Shown: positions 1 through 10,794, counted from the first letter of the stretch. The stretch: DNA of 64,000 bases from Xanthobacter tagetidis (GCF_003667445.1 NZ_RCTF01000012.1:87232-151231); one strand, 5' to 3'. Notes: a model not told the origin generated them from the letters alone. Numbers and translations: made by a program.

Positions 1-401
1 CGGCCGACGCCAAGATGGGCCTTCCCACCAATGCCGCGCTCGCCCGCGCGCTGGCGGAGCAAGGCGAGGCGGCCTTCGCCGCGCGCACCGCCACAGCGCC
101 GGCCACCCAGGAGGACGGACTGTTCGCCCGCCTCGCCGCCAGCGCCGGCACCCTCGTGAAGGTGCACCGCGAGGGCGACGCCGCGCCCGGCGACGCCCGC
201 GCGCCGCTCGATGAGGCGGTGGCGCAGACCCGCGCCGGCGCCCTCGGCGCCGCGCTCGCCGCGCTCAAGCGCCTGCCGCCCGAGGTGCAGGCCAAGCTCG
301 CCGACGCCACCGCGAAGATCGCCGCGCGCAAGGCGGCGGCCGACGCCGTCGCCGTGCTGACCCAGCAATCGCTCGCCGCCATTTCGGGGAAGACGCCGTG
401 A
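1..401 (+). CDS. Mitofilin/Mic60-like inner-membrane protein, C-terminal part (5' end outside window)
   Basis: The reading frame is open from the first bases, so the gene starts upstream. The visible part, about 130 residues, is Ala-rich and helical. It contains a segment on which a 'RLAASAGTLVKVH' strand-like motif is followed by long Ala/Lys/Glu helices, as in the C-terminus of alphaproteobacterial COG4223 (mitofilin-like) proteins. Its stop overlaps the hemY start by 4 bp (GTGA), and a mitofilin-like gene directly before hemY is the usual order in Rhizobiales. Established for the family: inner-membrane anchored, periplasmic coiled coil, roles in membrane organisation. Assignment here rests mainly on position and composition, because the N-terminal membrane segment and coiled coil are not visible. 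Confidence 0.6.
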   Translation, partial: ADAKMGLPTNAALARALAEQGEAAFAARTATAPATQEDGLFARLAASAGTLVKVHREGDAAPGDARAPLDEAVAQTRAGALGAALAALKRLPPEVQAKLADATAKIAARKAAADAVAVLTQQSLAAISGKTP

Positions 402-2353
402 TCCGCCTCGTCATCCTTTTGGTCGTCCTCGCCGCGCTCGCCTTCGGCATCGGCTGGCTCGCCGACCGGCCGGGCGAGATCCACCTCGCCTGGGAGGGCT
501 GGCGCGTGGAGACCACCGTGCCGGTGGCGCTCGCCGCGCTCGCCGTCCTCACCGCCGCGCTCATGGGGCTGTGGCGCGTGCTCTCGCTGCTGCTGCGCTC
601 GCCGCAGATGATGGCGCGCCATTCCCGCCGCCGCCGCCGCGACAAGGGCTGGGACGCGGTGACGCGCGGCCTGCTCGCCATCGGCACCGGCGACGTCGCC
701 GCCGCGCGGCAGGCGCGCACCGACGCGGCCCGGCTGCTGCCCAACGAGCCGCTGACCCGGCTGCTGACGGCGCAGACCGCCCAGTTCGACGGCCACCGCG
801 AGGCGGCGGTGGCCGAGTTCCATGCCATGGCGGAGCGCTCCGAGACCCGGCTGCTCGGCCTGCGCGGCCTGCACATGGAGGCGCGGCGCGCCGGTGACCA
901 GCGCGCCGCCGCGGTGATCGCCGAGGAGGCTGCCGCGGCCGCGCCCGCGCTCGCCTGGGCCGTGGATGCGGTGATCGAGGCGCGCTGCGCTGCCGGCGAC
1001 TTCCCCGGCGCCCGCGCGGTGCTGGAGCGCCAGATGGCGCAGAAGGGCATCGACAAGACGCAGTATCGCCGCCGCCGTGCCGTGCTGCTTGCCGCCGAGG
1101 CGGTGGCGCTGGAGCACACCGACCCGCTGGTGGCGCGCGAGCGTGCCACCGAGGCGGTGCGCCTCGCCCCGACCCTCGTGCCCGCCGCCGCCTGCGCCGG
1201 CCGCCTGCTCGGCGCCGCAGGCGAGCTGAAGAAGGCGGCGAAGATCGTCGAGACCGCGTTCGCCGCCAATCCCCATCCCGAACTGGCCGAGGTGGAGGCG
1301 CACCTGCGCCCCGGCGATGCGGCGCTGGACCGGCTGAAGCGCATCCGCGTGCTGGCGAACAAGGCGCCGAGCGCCCGCGAGAGCGCCATCGCGCTGGCGC
1401 GCGCCGCCATCGACGCCCAGGAATTCAAGCACGCCCGCCTGGTGCTGGAGCCGCTGCTCGCCGATCCCAGCCAGCGCGTGTGCCTGCTGATGGCGGAGCT
1501 GGAGGCGGCCGAGCATGCCGACATCGGCAAGGCGCGCGAATGGACCGCCCGCGCGGTGCGCGCCAATCGCGATCCGGCCTGGATCGCCGACGGCGTGGTC
1601 TCCGACCACTGGGCGCCGGTCTCCCCCATTTCCGGCAAGCTCGACGCCTTCGTCTGGGCCGTGCCGCCCGGCGTCTCGGCGACGCCGATCCTGGAGCACG
1701 AGGCCGAGCGCGTGAAAGCGGCCATCGCCGCAGTGCGCGCCAGCGAGGAGGCCAAGGCCGCCGCTTTGGCGGCGGATGCCGAGGCGCAGGCGCGAGCGCA
1801 GGCTGAGGCTCAGGCCCAGGCCCAGGCTGAGGCTCAGGCCGCGCAGGCGGCCGAGGCATCGGTCGTCGCCGCCGCGCCGCCCCCGTCGGATACGCCACCA
1901 GCGCCCTCCGCCGCTGCCGCGCCGTCGGCTCCGCTGGTCGCGCCGGCGCCGGCCAAGGCGCCTGATCGGGTGGTTCCGGCCGCGCTGTCCGCCCCCAGGC
2001 CCGATGCCGTCGCGGCCCCGGTCCCCCCGGTGGGCGGGGAGGCCGCGGGGAACGACGCGAAGGGCGAGCCCGAGCCCGCCGCCGGATTCGCGGCCAAACC
2101 GGCGGAACAGGCGCCGGAGACGGCCGCTCCCCCAGCCCGCGGGGACGACATGGACCGCGTGGTGCGCCTGCCGCCGCCGGGCGCTTCGCTCGGCACCGCG
2201 TTCGGCGGTCCCGGCGGCGCGGGCCGCGCGCCGGGTGCGCGCACCCCCCGCGCCGAGACCATCGTCGCCATGCCGCCGCTGCCGGACGACCCCGGTCCCG
2301 AGCCGGACGGCCCGGAGCCCGACGGCCACCGCCCGCGCTTCCTCGGGCTGTGA
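398..2353 (+). CDS. hemY: HemY-family inner-membrane TPR protein with long disordered C-terminal tail
   Basis: The 651-residue product has two hydrophobic segments near the N-terminus (about residues 1-20 and 40-68), the HemY_N arrangement, with 'EIHLAWEGWRVET' between them. A TPR-like helical repeat region follows (about 75-440). The last 200 residues are Ala/Pro/Gln-rich and predicted disordered, beginning with an (AQ/EA)n stretch at about 465-485. HemY proteins are associated with haem biosynthesis loci; the biochemical role of the alphaproteobacterial form is not well defined. The GTG start at 398 overlaps the previous stop by 4 bp, which implies translational coupling. The tail is longer than in E. 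coli HemY (about 400 residues). Confidence 0.85.
   Translation: MIRLVILLVVLAALAFGIGWLADRPGEIHLAWEGWRVETTVPVALAALAVLTAALMGLWRVLSLLLRSPQMMARHSRRRRRDKGWDAVTRGLLAIGTGDVAAARQARTDAARLLPNEPLTRLLTAQTAQFDGHREAAVAEFHAMAERSETRLLGLRGLHMEARRAGDQRAAAVIAEEAAAAAPALAWAVDAVIEARCAAGDFPGARAVLERQMAQKGIDKTQYRRRRAVLLAAEAVALEHTDPLVARERATEAVRLAPTLVPAAACAGRLLGAAGELKKAAKIVETAFAANPHPELAEVEAHLRPGDAALDRLKRIRVLANKAPSARESAIALARAAIDAQEFKHARLVLEPLLADPSQRVCLLMAELEAAEHADIGKAREWTARAVRANRDPAWIADGVVSDHWAPVSPISGKLDAFVWAVPPGVSATPILEHEAERVKAAIAAVRASEEAKAAALAADAEAQARAQAEAQAQAQAEAQAAQAAEASVVAAAPPPSDTPPAPSAAAAPSAPLVAPAPAKAPDRVVPAALSAPRPDAVAAPVPPVGGEAAGNDAKGEPEPAAGFAAKPAEQAPETAAPPARGDDMDRVVRLPPPGASLGTAFGGPGGAGRAPGARTPRAETIVAMPPLPDDPGPEPDGPEPDGHRPRFLGL
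1799..1840 (+). repeat. 18-bp direct repeat (24-bp period) inside hemY
   Basis: The 18-mer caggctgaggctcaggcc occurs at 1799-1816 and again at 1823-1840, perfectly conserved, in the part of hemY that encodes the Gln/Ala/Glu-rich linker. The 24-bp period keeps the reading frame, so copy-number change would lengthen or shorten the linker without a frameshift. Confidence 0.8.
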
Positions 2354-2500
2354 GCGGCGCGTCGGCCTTGCGGGGTGCGTCCTCGTCCTCCCCCGTCCGG
2401 GGCGGCATCCCCCAATTAGTCAGGTTCAATCCCCGAGCGGGCACCTCTAGCTTGGCTGACGAGGGGCCCGCCGCTGCGGCCGGCGCCGCGGGGCAGAGCC

Positions 2501-3427
2501 ATGACGTCCCTGGAGGAGAAGGAGCGGATCACGCGCCAGGGCTTCTTCGCCAGCTTCGCTCTGCTGGTGCCCATGGCCTATGCGGTGCTCGCGTCCAACT
2601 CTTCCGCCGTGCTCGCCGACGGCCTGAATCTCGCCATGGACACCGGCGCCATGTACCTGTCCTGGCACGTGATCCGCCGGCTGAAGCAGGGGCGCACGGA
2701 GACCTACAATTACGGCTTCGACAAATACGAGAACCTGCTGGCGCTCTGCTTCGCGCTTGCGAACCTCGTGTTCGTGGTCTTCGTGCTGGCCAAGGTGATT
2801 GACGGCCTCAGCCGCCCGGAGCCGCTGGAAGGGACCGCTGCGGCCATCATCCTGAACATCGTCGCGATCGGGATGTTCTCCGCGCTGTGGCTGCGGGTGC
2901 GCCGGCTCGGCCCTGCCGGGCAGTCGCCGGTGATGGATGCCCAGCGACGCTATTACCAGATGAGCATCGCCGACAGCCTGGCCCTGGTGATCCCCCTGTC
3001 GGTCGCCGCCTGGTTCAAGGACGCGGCGTGGGCGCTCTACATCGATCCGGTCACCGCCATCGGCCTGTGCATCTTCTTCCTCTACCAGATCTGGGCCATG
3101 GCGTCGGGATCGGTCTTCGACCTGGTGGACCGGGCCCTGGAGGAGCAGCTCCAGCTGGCCCTGATGCGCGTGCTCGCCGCCCGCTTCGACGATTACGAGG
3201 CGTTCCATGGCGTGCGCACCCGGCGCGCGGGCGGGGTGCATTTCGTCGAGGTGCTGCTCGGCTACGATCCGGCGCTGAGCATGGGCGTGGTGCAGCAGCG
3301 CATCAACGTCATGAAGGCGGACCTGGAGGCGGCGATTCCGAACGCGGTCGTGCTCGTCTGCCCGACCGAAGAGGCCGCCGGCACGCCCGCCGCCGGTCGC
3401 GCGCCGCTTGCGCCGGCAGGGGTCTGA
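2501..3427 (+). CDS. Cation diffusion facilitator (CDF) family metal transporter
   Basis: This 308-residue protein has six hydrophobic segments in the first 210 residues followed by a soluble C-terminal domain of about 90 residues, as expected for a CDF cation/proton antiporter. The second membrane segment carries two spaced Asp residues (ADGLNLAMDTG), which correspond to the transport-site acidic pair, and a third Asp lies in the fifth segment (SIADSLALV). The motif YNYGFDKYENL matches the loop after the second segment in the family. Substrate (Zn, Fe, Mn, Co) cannot be assigned. The gene stands alone, 147 bp after hemY. Confidence 0.8.
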   Translation: MTSLEEKERITRQGFFASFALLVPMAYAVLASNSSAVLADGLNLAMDTGAMYLSWHVIRRLKQGRTETYNYGFDKYENLLALCFALANLVFVVFVLAKVIDGLSRPEPLEGTAAAIILNIVAIGMFSALWLRVRRLGPAGQSPVMDAQRRYYQMSIADSLALVIPLSVAAWFKDAAWALYIDPVTAIGLCIFFLYQIWAMASGSVFDLVDRALEEQLQLALMRVLAARFDDYEAFHGVRTRRAGGVHFVEVLLGYDPALSMGVVQQRINVMKADLEAAIPNAVVLVCPTEEAAGTPAAGRAPLAPAGV

Positions 3428-3483
3428 GCGCATCGCGCCGCTCGGCCTTGCGCGGCTTCCGCAGGGCGGCGTACCTTCGCACC

Positions 3484-3669
3484 ATGACCGCCCCCGACGA
3501 GAAGGCGGAGCGGCTCGCCGCCGCTCTGCGCGCCAATCTCGCCCGCCGCAAGAGCCAGGCCCGCGCCCGCAAGGCCGCGGCGCCGGCGCCCGCGCCCCCG
3601 GCGGACGAAGACGCTGCGCCTGCGCCGGTAGCGGGGGGCGTAATTGTTTCGAAGGGCGAGCCGGGCTAA
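3484..3669 (+). CDS. Small conserved basic protein upstream of murA
   Basis: A 61-residue protein beginning MTAPDEKAERLAAALRANL, followed by a basic patch (ARRKSQARARK) and an Ala/Pro-rich tail that ends VIVSKGEPG. A protein of this type (short amphipathic helix, RRK-x-QAR-x-R patch) sits directly before murA in many Rhizobiales genomes, which supports it as a real gene in this GC-rich frame. Function is unknown; a role as a small regulator or nucleic-acid-binding protein would be a guess from the basic patch only. It ends 74 bp before the murA start. Confidence 0.7.
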   Translation: MTAPDEKAERLAAALRANLARRKSQARARKAAAPAPAPPADEDAAPAPVAGGVIVSKGEPG

Positions 3670-3743
3670 AGCTAGCCGTTCGCGCGTAACGGGACCACCC
3701 CGCGCGTCTGCGCGCGCAGCGGGTGCCGGAGGACAGGAGCAGC

Positions 3744-5033
<1,290 letters not shown>

Positions 5034-5202
5034 AGCGTTCCGCCGCCCGCGGCTAACGATCCAGCGGATGCAACCCAGTGGACGAAGGTATGCGCGATAG
5101 CGGCCTTCCGTTCTCTGGGGGTTCCGTAGTACCATCCTGCGTCCAAGCGAGTGTGCGCATTTGGCATCGGAGAATGGGGCTCCCGTCCGGCGCGCGAGGG
5201 AT

Positions 5203-6849
5203 ATGAACCCGCCGCCACATGCACCGCTCGCGGGAGAAGCGGCGGCGGAGCCGCGCATCCGGCGCGATATCGCCTACGCGCTAATCATCATCGCCACCCT
5301 GGCGAGCATGGCCGTCCTGATCGCCATCGATGCGTTCGAGTTGTTCCGCGACTTCACCCGGGCGCACGAGATCTATCAGCTGGACGAGATCCTTTGGATC
5401 GGGATGGTGGGCAGCTTCGCCCTCGCCGCCGTGCTGATCCTGCGCAGCCGCGACCTCAGCCGCGAGGCGGCGCGACGCCGGCAGGCGGAAGCCGCGGTGG
5501 AAGACCTCTCCCGCTACGATGCGCTGACCGGCGTGGCCAACCGGCAGATGTTCCGCGAGGAACTGAAGCGCCATCTCGACTTCGCCCGCATGCACGACAC
5601 CCGGCTGGCGCTGCTGGTGGTGGACATCGACCGCTTCATCTCGGTGAACGACCTGCTCGGCCATGCGGGCGGAGACCGCATCCTGCGCGCCTTCTCCGAC
5701 CGGGTGCGCTCGGTCCTGCGGCTGCAGGACGTGCTGGCGCGGCTCGGATCGGACGAGTTCGCGATCCTGTTTCCGCTCACGGACGGCGCCGGCATCGAGG
5801 ACATCTTCCGGATCGCCGAACGTATCGTCACGGTGGCGCGCCAGCCGTTTCCGGACGAGAGCGGCCGGGCCACCGGCATCACGGTCAGCATCGGCATCGC
5901 CATGTTTCCGCGCGATGCCACCGACGACAACGACCTGCTGCTCCATGCCGAGGCGGCCATGCTGCAGGCCAAGGCCGCGGGGCGCAACCGGTACATCCTG
6001 TTCGACGGCGCGCTCGATGCGCGCCGCCGCCAGCGGCTGGAACTGGAGGCGGAAATCCGCACCGCCCTCGTCAATGACGAGATCGTCGCCCACTACCAGC
6101 CGCTGGTGAGCCTCTCCAGCCTCAATCCGGTGGGCTTCGAGGCGCTGGCGCGCTGGCAGCACCCCAAGCGCGGCCTTCTGGGACCGGCGGAGTTCGTGCC
6201 CATCATCGAGGATATCGGCCTCAACGACGCGCTACTGCGGCAGATGGTGAGCCGCGTGTGCCGCGACACCAGGGACTGGCCCGAGCACCTCACCATCGCG
6301 ATCAACTCCTCGCCGCCGCAGCTGGTGGAGGAGGGGTTCGCCCAGTCGATCCTCGATCTGCTCGACGAATACGGCTTTCCGCCGCGGCGGCTGGAGGTGG
6401 AGATCACCGAGACCGCGCTGCTGATCGACTTCGACGCCGCGCGCCGCTCGGTGGCGGCGCTCAAGGCCAAGGGCGTGCGGGTCTCGCTCGACGACTTCGG
6501 CACCGGCTATTCCAGCCTGACGCACCTGCACCAGCTTCCGTTCGACAAACTGAAGATCGACGCCAGCTTCACCCGCGGCATCGGCGAGGATTCGCAGATC
6601 CGCAAGATCATCGCCTCCATGATCGGCCTCGGCCACGCGCTGCGCCTCGTCACGGTGGCCGAGGGGGTGGAGACGCGCGAGCAGGCGGAATGGCTGCGCT
6701 CGCGCGGCTGCGAGCTGGCCCAGGGCTACGCCTTCGCCCGGCCCTTGCCGCCGGAGGAGGCGGAGCGGCTGATCGCCGGCGGACCCGTTCCTGTCGCCGT
6801 CGCCCGCCCGCCGGCCGGCCCGAACGGCGCCGCGGCAACGCTGTCCTGA
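5203..6849 (+). CDS. Membrane-anchored GGDEF-EAL protein (c-di-GMP turnover)
   Basis: This protein of about 548 residues has two N-terminal hydrophobic segments (about 24-46 and 65-85), then a GGDEF domain (about 105-270) and an EAL domain (about 285-530). The GGDEF active loop reads GSDEF (residues 182-186). A product-inhibition I-site R-x-x-D (RLQD) lies five residues before it. The EAL domain keeps E313 (FEALARW), NSSPPQ, EITET, DDFGTGYSSL, KIDASF and AEGVET, so c-di-GMP phosphodiesterase activity is likely; diguanylate cyclase activity is doubtful. The ATG at 5203 follows a gcgaggg site and is preferred to the TTG at 5161. No sensory domain is evident. Confidence 0.88.
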   Translation: MNPPPHAPLAGEAAAEPRIRRDIAYALIIIATLASMAVLIAIDAFELFRDFTRAHEIYQLDEILWIGMVGSFALAAVLILRSRDLSREAARRRQAEAAVEDLSRYDALTGVANRQMFREELKRHLDFARMHDTRLALLVVDIDRFISVNDLLGHAGGDRILRAFSDRVRSVLRLQDVLARLGSDEFAILFPLTDGAGIEDIFRIAERIVTVARQPFPDESGRATGITVSIGIAMFPRDATDDNDLLLHAEAAMLQAKAAGRNRYILFDGALDARRRQRLELEAEIRTALVNDEIVAHYQPLVSLSSLNPVGFEALARWQHPKRGLLGPAEFVPIIEDIGLNDALLRQMVSRVCRDTRDWPEHLTIAINSSPPQLVEEGFAQSILDLLDEYGFPPRRLEVEITETALLIDFDAARRSVAALKAKGVRVSLDDFGTGYSSLTHLHQLPFDKLKIDASFTRGIGEDSQIRKIIASMIGLGHALRLVTVAEGVETREQAEWLRSRGCELAQGYAFARPLPPEEAERLIAGGPVPVAVARPPAGPNGAAATLS

Positions 6850-6953
6850 GGCGGCACTCCTGAGGCGATACCTGCGCAAAGTGCGCGCCGCGCCTTGAAC
6901 CTTCGGCCCATCGTCGCTATCTGCGCCTCAACACAAAGCAGGCGGCCGCGCCC

Positions 6954-7394
6954 ATGAACTCCTTGAAACTGCTCGCCCTCGACGAGGAAGACCTCGCCAT
7001 CCTCTCGGCCCATCTCCAGGACGCGCTGGTCAAGCGCGCCGACATGGGCTTCCTGCCGCGCGTGCAGCGCTTCGCACTGCTGCTCAACCGGTTCGACTGG
7101 GACCACAAGGCGGCCACCGGCGACACCGTGCGCCGCCGCGCGGGCTTGCATTTCGAGCGCGTGCGGCAGGTGAAGTGCCGCGGCCTGGACGAGGCCCAGC
7201 GCGAGGGGGTGCTGAACCTGCTCGCCGTCACCTTCGAGATCACCGACACGCCCTCGGGCTTCGTGCTGCTCACCTTCTCCGGCGGCGCCGAGGTGCGCCT
7301 CGAAGTGGAATGCATCGAGGCGAGCCTGAAGGATCTCGGCCCGGCCTGGGGCTGCGCCCACGTGCCCAAGCACGCCGCCGGCAGCGCCGCCTGA
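6954..7394 (+). CDS. DUF2948 family protein
   Basis: A 146-residue cytoplasmic protein with no signal sequence or membrane segment. The motifs DLAILSAHLQDA and RRRAGLHF-x-RV, and the length, fit DUF2948. The gene lies 70 bp before hisD, the standard position for this family in Rhizobiales. No biochemical function is known; the constant linkage to hisD suggests co-expression but does not prove a histidine role. Confidence 0.85.
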   Translation: MNSLKLLALDEEDLAILSAHLQDALVKRADMGFLPRVQRFALLLNRFDWDHKAATGDTVRRRAGLHFERVRQVKCRGLDEAQREGVLNLLAVTFEITDTPSGFVLLTFSGGAEVRLEVECIEASLKDLGPAWGCAHVPKHAAGSAA

Positions 7395-7464
7395 GCGCAG
7401 GCGCGCCGCCCCGCCCGCAGGGGTAGGGCTTCCCACCGGCGCCGTCCTGCTCTAGCAAGGCGCC

Positions 7465-8775
7465 ATGCCGATCCGTCTCGACACCGCCAGCGCCGATTTC
7501 GCCCAGCGATTCGCCGAATTCCTCGCTTCCAAGCGCGAGGTCTCGGTGGACGTGAACGACAAGGCCGCCGCCATCATCGCGGACGTGCGGGCGCGGGGCG
7601 ATGCGGCGCTCACCGACTATTCCCGCACCTTCGACCGGGTGGACCTCGCCGCGCTCGGCCTGCGCGTGCCTGACGCAGAGCTGGACGCGGCGCTCGCTTC
7701 GATCGACGCGGAGACCCGCGCGGCGCTGGAACTGGCCAAGGCGCGCATCGAGAGCCACCACGCGCGCCAGCGCCCGGCGGACGACAGCTACACCGACGCG
7801 CTCGGCGTCACCCTCGGCCACCGCTGGACCAGCGTCGACGCGGTGGGGCTCTACGTGCCCGGCGGCACGGCGGCCTATCCCTCCTCGGTGCTGATGAACG
7901 CGGTGCCTGCGAAGGTCGCCGGCGTGCCGCGCATCGTCATGGTGGTGCCGGCCCCGGACGGCGTCATCGCGCCGCTGGTGCTGGCGGCGGCGAAGCTCGC
8001 CGGCGTCCACGAGGTCTACCGGGTGGGCGGCGCCCAGGCGGTGGCGGCGCTCGCTTATGGGACCGAGACCATCGCCCCGGTGGACAAGATCGTCGGCCCC
8101 GGCAACGCCTTCGTGGCGGCGGCCAAGCGCCAGGTGTTCGGCAAGGTGGGCATCGACATGATCGCCGGCCCCTCCGAGGTGCTGATTCTCGCCGACGGCA
8201 CGGCGAGCGCCGACTTCGTCGCCGCCGACCTGCTCGCCCAGGCCGAGCACGACACCGCCGCCCAGTCCATCCTCGTCACCGATTCCGACGAACTCGCCGC
8301 CCACGTGACGGCGGCGGTGGAGGACATGCTCGCCCGCCTGCCGCGCGAGGAGATCGCCCGCGCCTCCTGGCGCGACCACGGCGCCATCATCAAGGTGGAG
8401 AGCCTCGACGCCGCGATCGCGCTGGTGGATCGCGTCGCCCCCGAGCACCTGGAAATCCACGCCGCGGACGCCGACGCGCTGGCCGCCAAGGTGCGCCATG
8501 CCGGGGCGATCTTCATCGGCGCCTTCACCCCCGAGGCGATCGGCGACTATGTGGGCGGCTCCAACCACGTGCTGCCCACTGCCCGCTCGGCGCGCTTCTC
8601 CTCCGGCCTCTCGGTGCTGGACTTCATGAAGCGCACGTCCATCCTGAAGTGCGCGCCGGACGCGCTTGCGGTGCTCGGTCCGGCGGCCATGCGGCTTGCC
8701 GCCGCCGAGCGGCTCGATGCGCATGGCCGCTCGGTGGCGATCCGCACCAATTTGCCGCCGGAGGGGGGACAATGA
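7465..8775 (+). CDS. hisD: Histidinol dehydrogenase
   Basis: HisD oxidises L-histidinol to L-histidine through histidinal in two NAD-dependent steps, the last steps of histidine biosynthesis. The 436-residue length is normal. Family motifs are present: [52 protein letters not shown] and EHLEIH, which include the zinc-binding Gln/His and catalytic Glu/His residues. The stop overlaps the start of the UPF0262 gene by 4 bp (ATGA), so the two are translationally coupled. No other his gene is in the window. Confidence 0.97.
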   Translation: MPIRLDTASADFAQRFAEFLASKREVSVDVNDKAAAIIADVRARGDAALTDYSRTFDRVDLAALGLRVPDAELDAALASIDAETRAALELAKARIESHHARQRPADDSYTDALGVTLGHRWTSVDAVGLYVPGGTAAYPSSVLMNAVPAKVAGVPRIVMVVPAPDGVIAPLVLAAAKLAGVHEVYRVGGAQAVAALAYGTETIAPVDKIVGPGNAFVAAAKRQVFGKVGIDMIAGPSEVLILADGTASADFVAADLLAQAEHDTAAQSILVTDSDELAAHVTAAVEDMLARLPREEIARASWRDHGAIIKVESLDAAIALVDRVAPEHLEIHAADADALAAKVRHAGAIFIGAFTPEAIGDYVGGSNHVLPTARSARFSSGLSVLDFMKRTSILKCAPDALAVLGPAAMRLAAAERLDAHGRSVAIRTNLPPEGGQ

Positions 8776-9263
8776 CGGACAAGGCCCAGAAGCCGTCCAC
8801 CCGGCTCATCGCCGTCACGCTGGACGAGGCCTCCATCGGCCATTCCACGCCCGACATCGAGCACGAGCGCGCCACGGCCATCTGGGACCTCGTGGAGGAC
8901 AATGCCTTCTTCCCCTGCGGCGATCCCGGCACCGGCCCCTACGCGCTCCACATCTCGCTGATGGACAACCGCCTGGTGTTCGACATCAAGCGCGAGGCCG
9001 GCGAGCAGGTGGTGCAGCACCATCTCTCCCTCACGCCCTTCCGCAAGGTGGTGAAGGACTATTTCCTGGTCTGCGAGAGCTACTACGCCGCCATACGCAC
9101 CGCCTCGCCGAGCCAAATCGAGGCCATCGACATGGGCCGGCGCGGGCTCCACAACGAGGGCTCCGAGCTGCTGCGCGAGCGCCTGAAGGACAAGGTCGAG
9201 GTCGATTTCGACACGGCCCGGCGCCTGTTCACCCTCGTCTGCGCGCTGCACTGGAAGGGGTAG
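8772..9263 (+). CDS. UPF0262 family protein
   Basis: A 163-residue soluble protein starting at the ATG that overlaps the hisD stop. The segment [19 protein letters not shown] and the C-terminal [17 protein letters not shown] are characteristic of UPF0262, a family known almost only from alphaproteobacteria next to hisD. Function is unknown. It is followed 4 bp later by a low-molecular-weight phosphatase-like gene, so all three probably form one operon. Confidence 0.88.
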   Translation: MTDKAQKPSTRLIAVTLDEASIGHSTPDIEHERATAIWDLVEDNAFFPCGDPGTGPYALHISLMDNRLVFDIKREAGEQVVQHHLSLTPFRKVVKDYFLVCESYYAAIRTASPSQIEAIDMGRRGLHNEGSELLRERLKDKVEVDFDTARRLFTLVCALHWKG

Positions 9264-9267
9264 CCGC

Positions 9268-9729
9268 ATGGAGCCTCCGGCGGCGACCCGGCGCTCAGCG
9301 CGGCCGCAATCGGTCCTGTTCCTGTGCAGCCAGAACGTCGTCCGCTCGGTGATGGCGGCGGCGCTCGCCCGGCATCTGTTCGGCAAGTCGCTCTATGTGG
9401 GCTCGGCCGGCGTGAATGCGGGCGAGCACGATCCCTTCGTCGACACGGTGATGGAAGAGATCGGCCTCGACGTGAGGAAGCACCGCGCCAAGACCTTGGA
9501 CGACCTTGAGGAATACGAGGGCCTCGGCTTCGACCTCGCGGTCTCGCTGGCGCCCGACGCACACCACAAGGCGCTGGAGCTGACGCGCACCAACGCCCTC
9601 GACGTCGAATACTGGCCCACCTCCGACCCGACGCTGGAGGCGGGCAACCGCGAGCAGCGGCTGGAGGCCTACCGGCGCGTGCGCGACGAACTGGAGCAGC
9701 GCATCCGCGCCCGCTTCAAGGGCGGCTGA
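9268..9729 (+). CDS. Low-molecular-weight protein tyrosine phosphatase / arsenate reductase-like protein
   Basis: This 153-residue protein carries the C-x5-R phosphate-binding loop at residues 20-26 (FLCSQNVVRS) and a later Asp-Pro-like pair (TSDPTLEAG), the layout of the LMW phosphatase/ArsC fold. It could dephosphorylate proteins or act on arsenate; its linkage to hisD and UPF0262, with no ars genes nearby, favours a housekeeping phosphatase. In many Rhizobiales infA follows directly; here the next gene is convergent, and the last 14 bp of the two genes overlap. Confidence 0.8.
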   Translation: MEPPAATRRSARPQSVLFLCSQNVVRSVMAAALARHLFGKSLYVGSAGVNAGEHDPFVDTVMEEIGLDVRKHRAKTLDDLEEYEGLGFDLAVSLAPDAHHKALELTRTNALDVEYWPTSDPTLEAGNREQRLEAYRRVRDELEQRIRARFKGG

Positions 9730-10669
9730 GGCGCGCCGCGAGCAGGGACGCCGCCTCGCCGAGCGCGGCGTCGTATTCGCGGGCAAGGCGGGCGCACAAT
9801 TCGCCCGCAGGGGGAACGTCGCCGACCCCGCCGACGCCCTGGCCGGCCGACCAGAAGTCGCGCCATGCCTTGTGCTCGTTCGCCATGTCCAGCTCGCCGT
9901 GCTTCTTCAGGTTGGCCGGGTCGAGCCCGCCGGCGACCAGGGACGGCTTCAGGAAGTTGGCGTTCACGCCCGAGATGGCATCGGTATAGACGACGTCGTC
10001 GGCGGCCGAGGCCAGCAGCATCTGCTTGTAGCCCTCAGGCGCCAGGCTCTCGCGGGTGGCGATGAAGCGGGTGCCGAAATAGCCGAGGTCCGCGCCCATC
10101 ATCTGCGCCGCCGCGATCTGGGCGCCGCCCGTGAGGCAGCCCGCGAGCACGATCGTCTTGTCGTAGAAGCGGCGAATCTCCGAGACCAGGGCGAACGGCG
10201 AGAGCGTGCCCGCATGCCCGCCCGCGCCGGCGCACACGGCGATGATGCCGTCCACCCCCGCCTCCGCCGCCTTTCGGGCATGGCGGGCATTGACGACGTC
10301 GTGGAACACGAGGCCGCCATAGGCGTGCACCGCGTCCACCACATCGCGCACCGCGCCGAGCGAGGTGATGACCAGCGGCACCTGCTTCGCCACCGTCACC
10401 TTGAGGTCCGCCTCCAGGCGCACGTTGGACTTGTGGACGATGAGGTTGACGCCGAACGGCGCCGCTCCGGGGCTGGCGGCGAGCCGGGCGGCGATGTCGT
10501 CGAGCCAGCCGGCATAGCCCTCCGTGGTGCGGGCGTTGAGCGCCGGGAAGGTGCCGAGCACGCCGCCGCGGCAGGTCTCGACCACAAGGTCGGGACCTGA
10601 CACCAGGAACATGGGCGCGGCGATGGCGGGCAGCGGCAGGCGCTCGGCGAGCAGGGCGGGCAAAGGCAA
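9716..10669 (-). CDS. Nitronate monooxygenase / 2-nitropropane dioxygenase-like FMN enzyme
   Basis: A TIM-barrel FMN protein of about 317 residues. The N-terminal IAAPMFLVSGPDLV, the FGVNLIVH segment and the phosphate-binding GAGGHAGTLSPFALV motif (with the likely active-site His) match the nitronate monooxygenase family, which oxidises alkyl nitronates using FMN and oxygen. I place the start at the TTG at 10669 because a strong gaggagga site lies 7 nt upstream and homologues begin near this point; an in-frame ATG at 10750 would add 27 Pro/Arg-rich residues of unlikely origin. The physiological substrate is not evident. Confidence 0.8.
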   Translation of the reverse strand: MPLPALLAERLPLPAIAAPMFLVSGPDLVVETCRGGVLGTFPALNARTTEGYAGWLDDIAARLAASPGAAPFGVNLIVHKSNVRLEADLKVTVAKQVPLVITSLGAVRDVVDAVHAYGGLVFHDVVNARHARKAAEAGVDGIIAVCAGAGGHAGTLSPFALVSEIRRFYDKTIVLAGCLTGGAQIAAAQMMGADLGYFGTRFIATRESLAPEGYKQMLLASAADDVVYTDAISGVNANFLKPSLVAGGLDPANLKKHGELDMANEHKAWRDFWSAGQGVGGVGDVPPAGELCARLAREYDAALGEAASLLAARLSRP

Positions 10670-10794
10670 GGGCTGGTCCTCCTCGGGCCGCGCCGGCCGC
10701 GGTCGCGGCCGGTGCGGGGTCCAGTGTGGGGGCGGCGGGTGCGCCCTCACCTATAGGATAGGTGTTTTCCCCAACCGGGAAAGCGCCCGCCGTG

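Noticed and set aside
2410..2455. tRNA-like T-arm sequence (ggttcaatccccg)
   Set aside because: No flanking acceptor stem, D-arm or anticodon arm can be paired around it; likely chance similarity.
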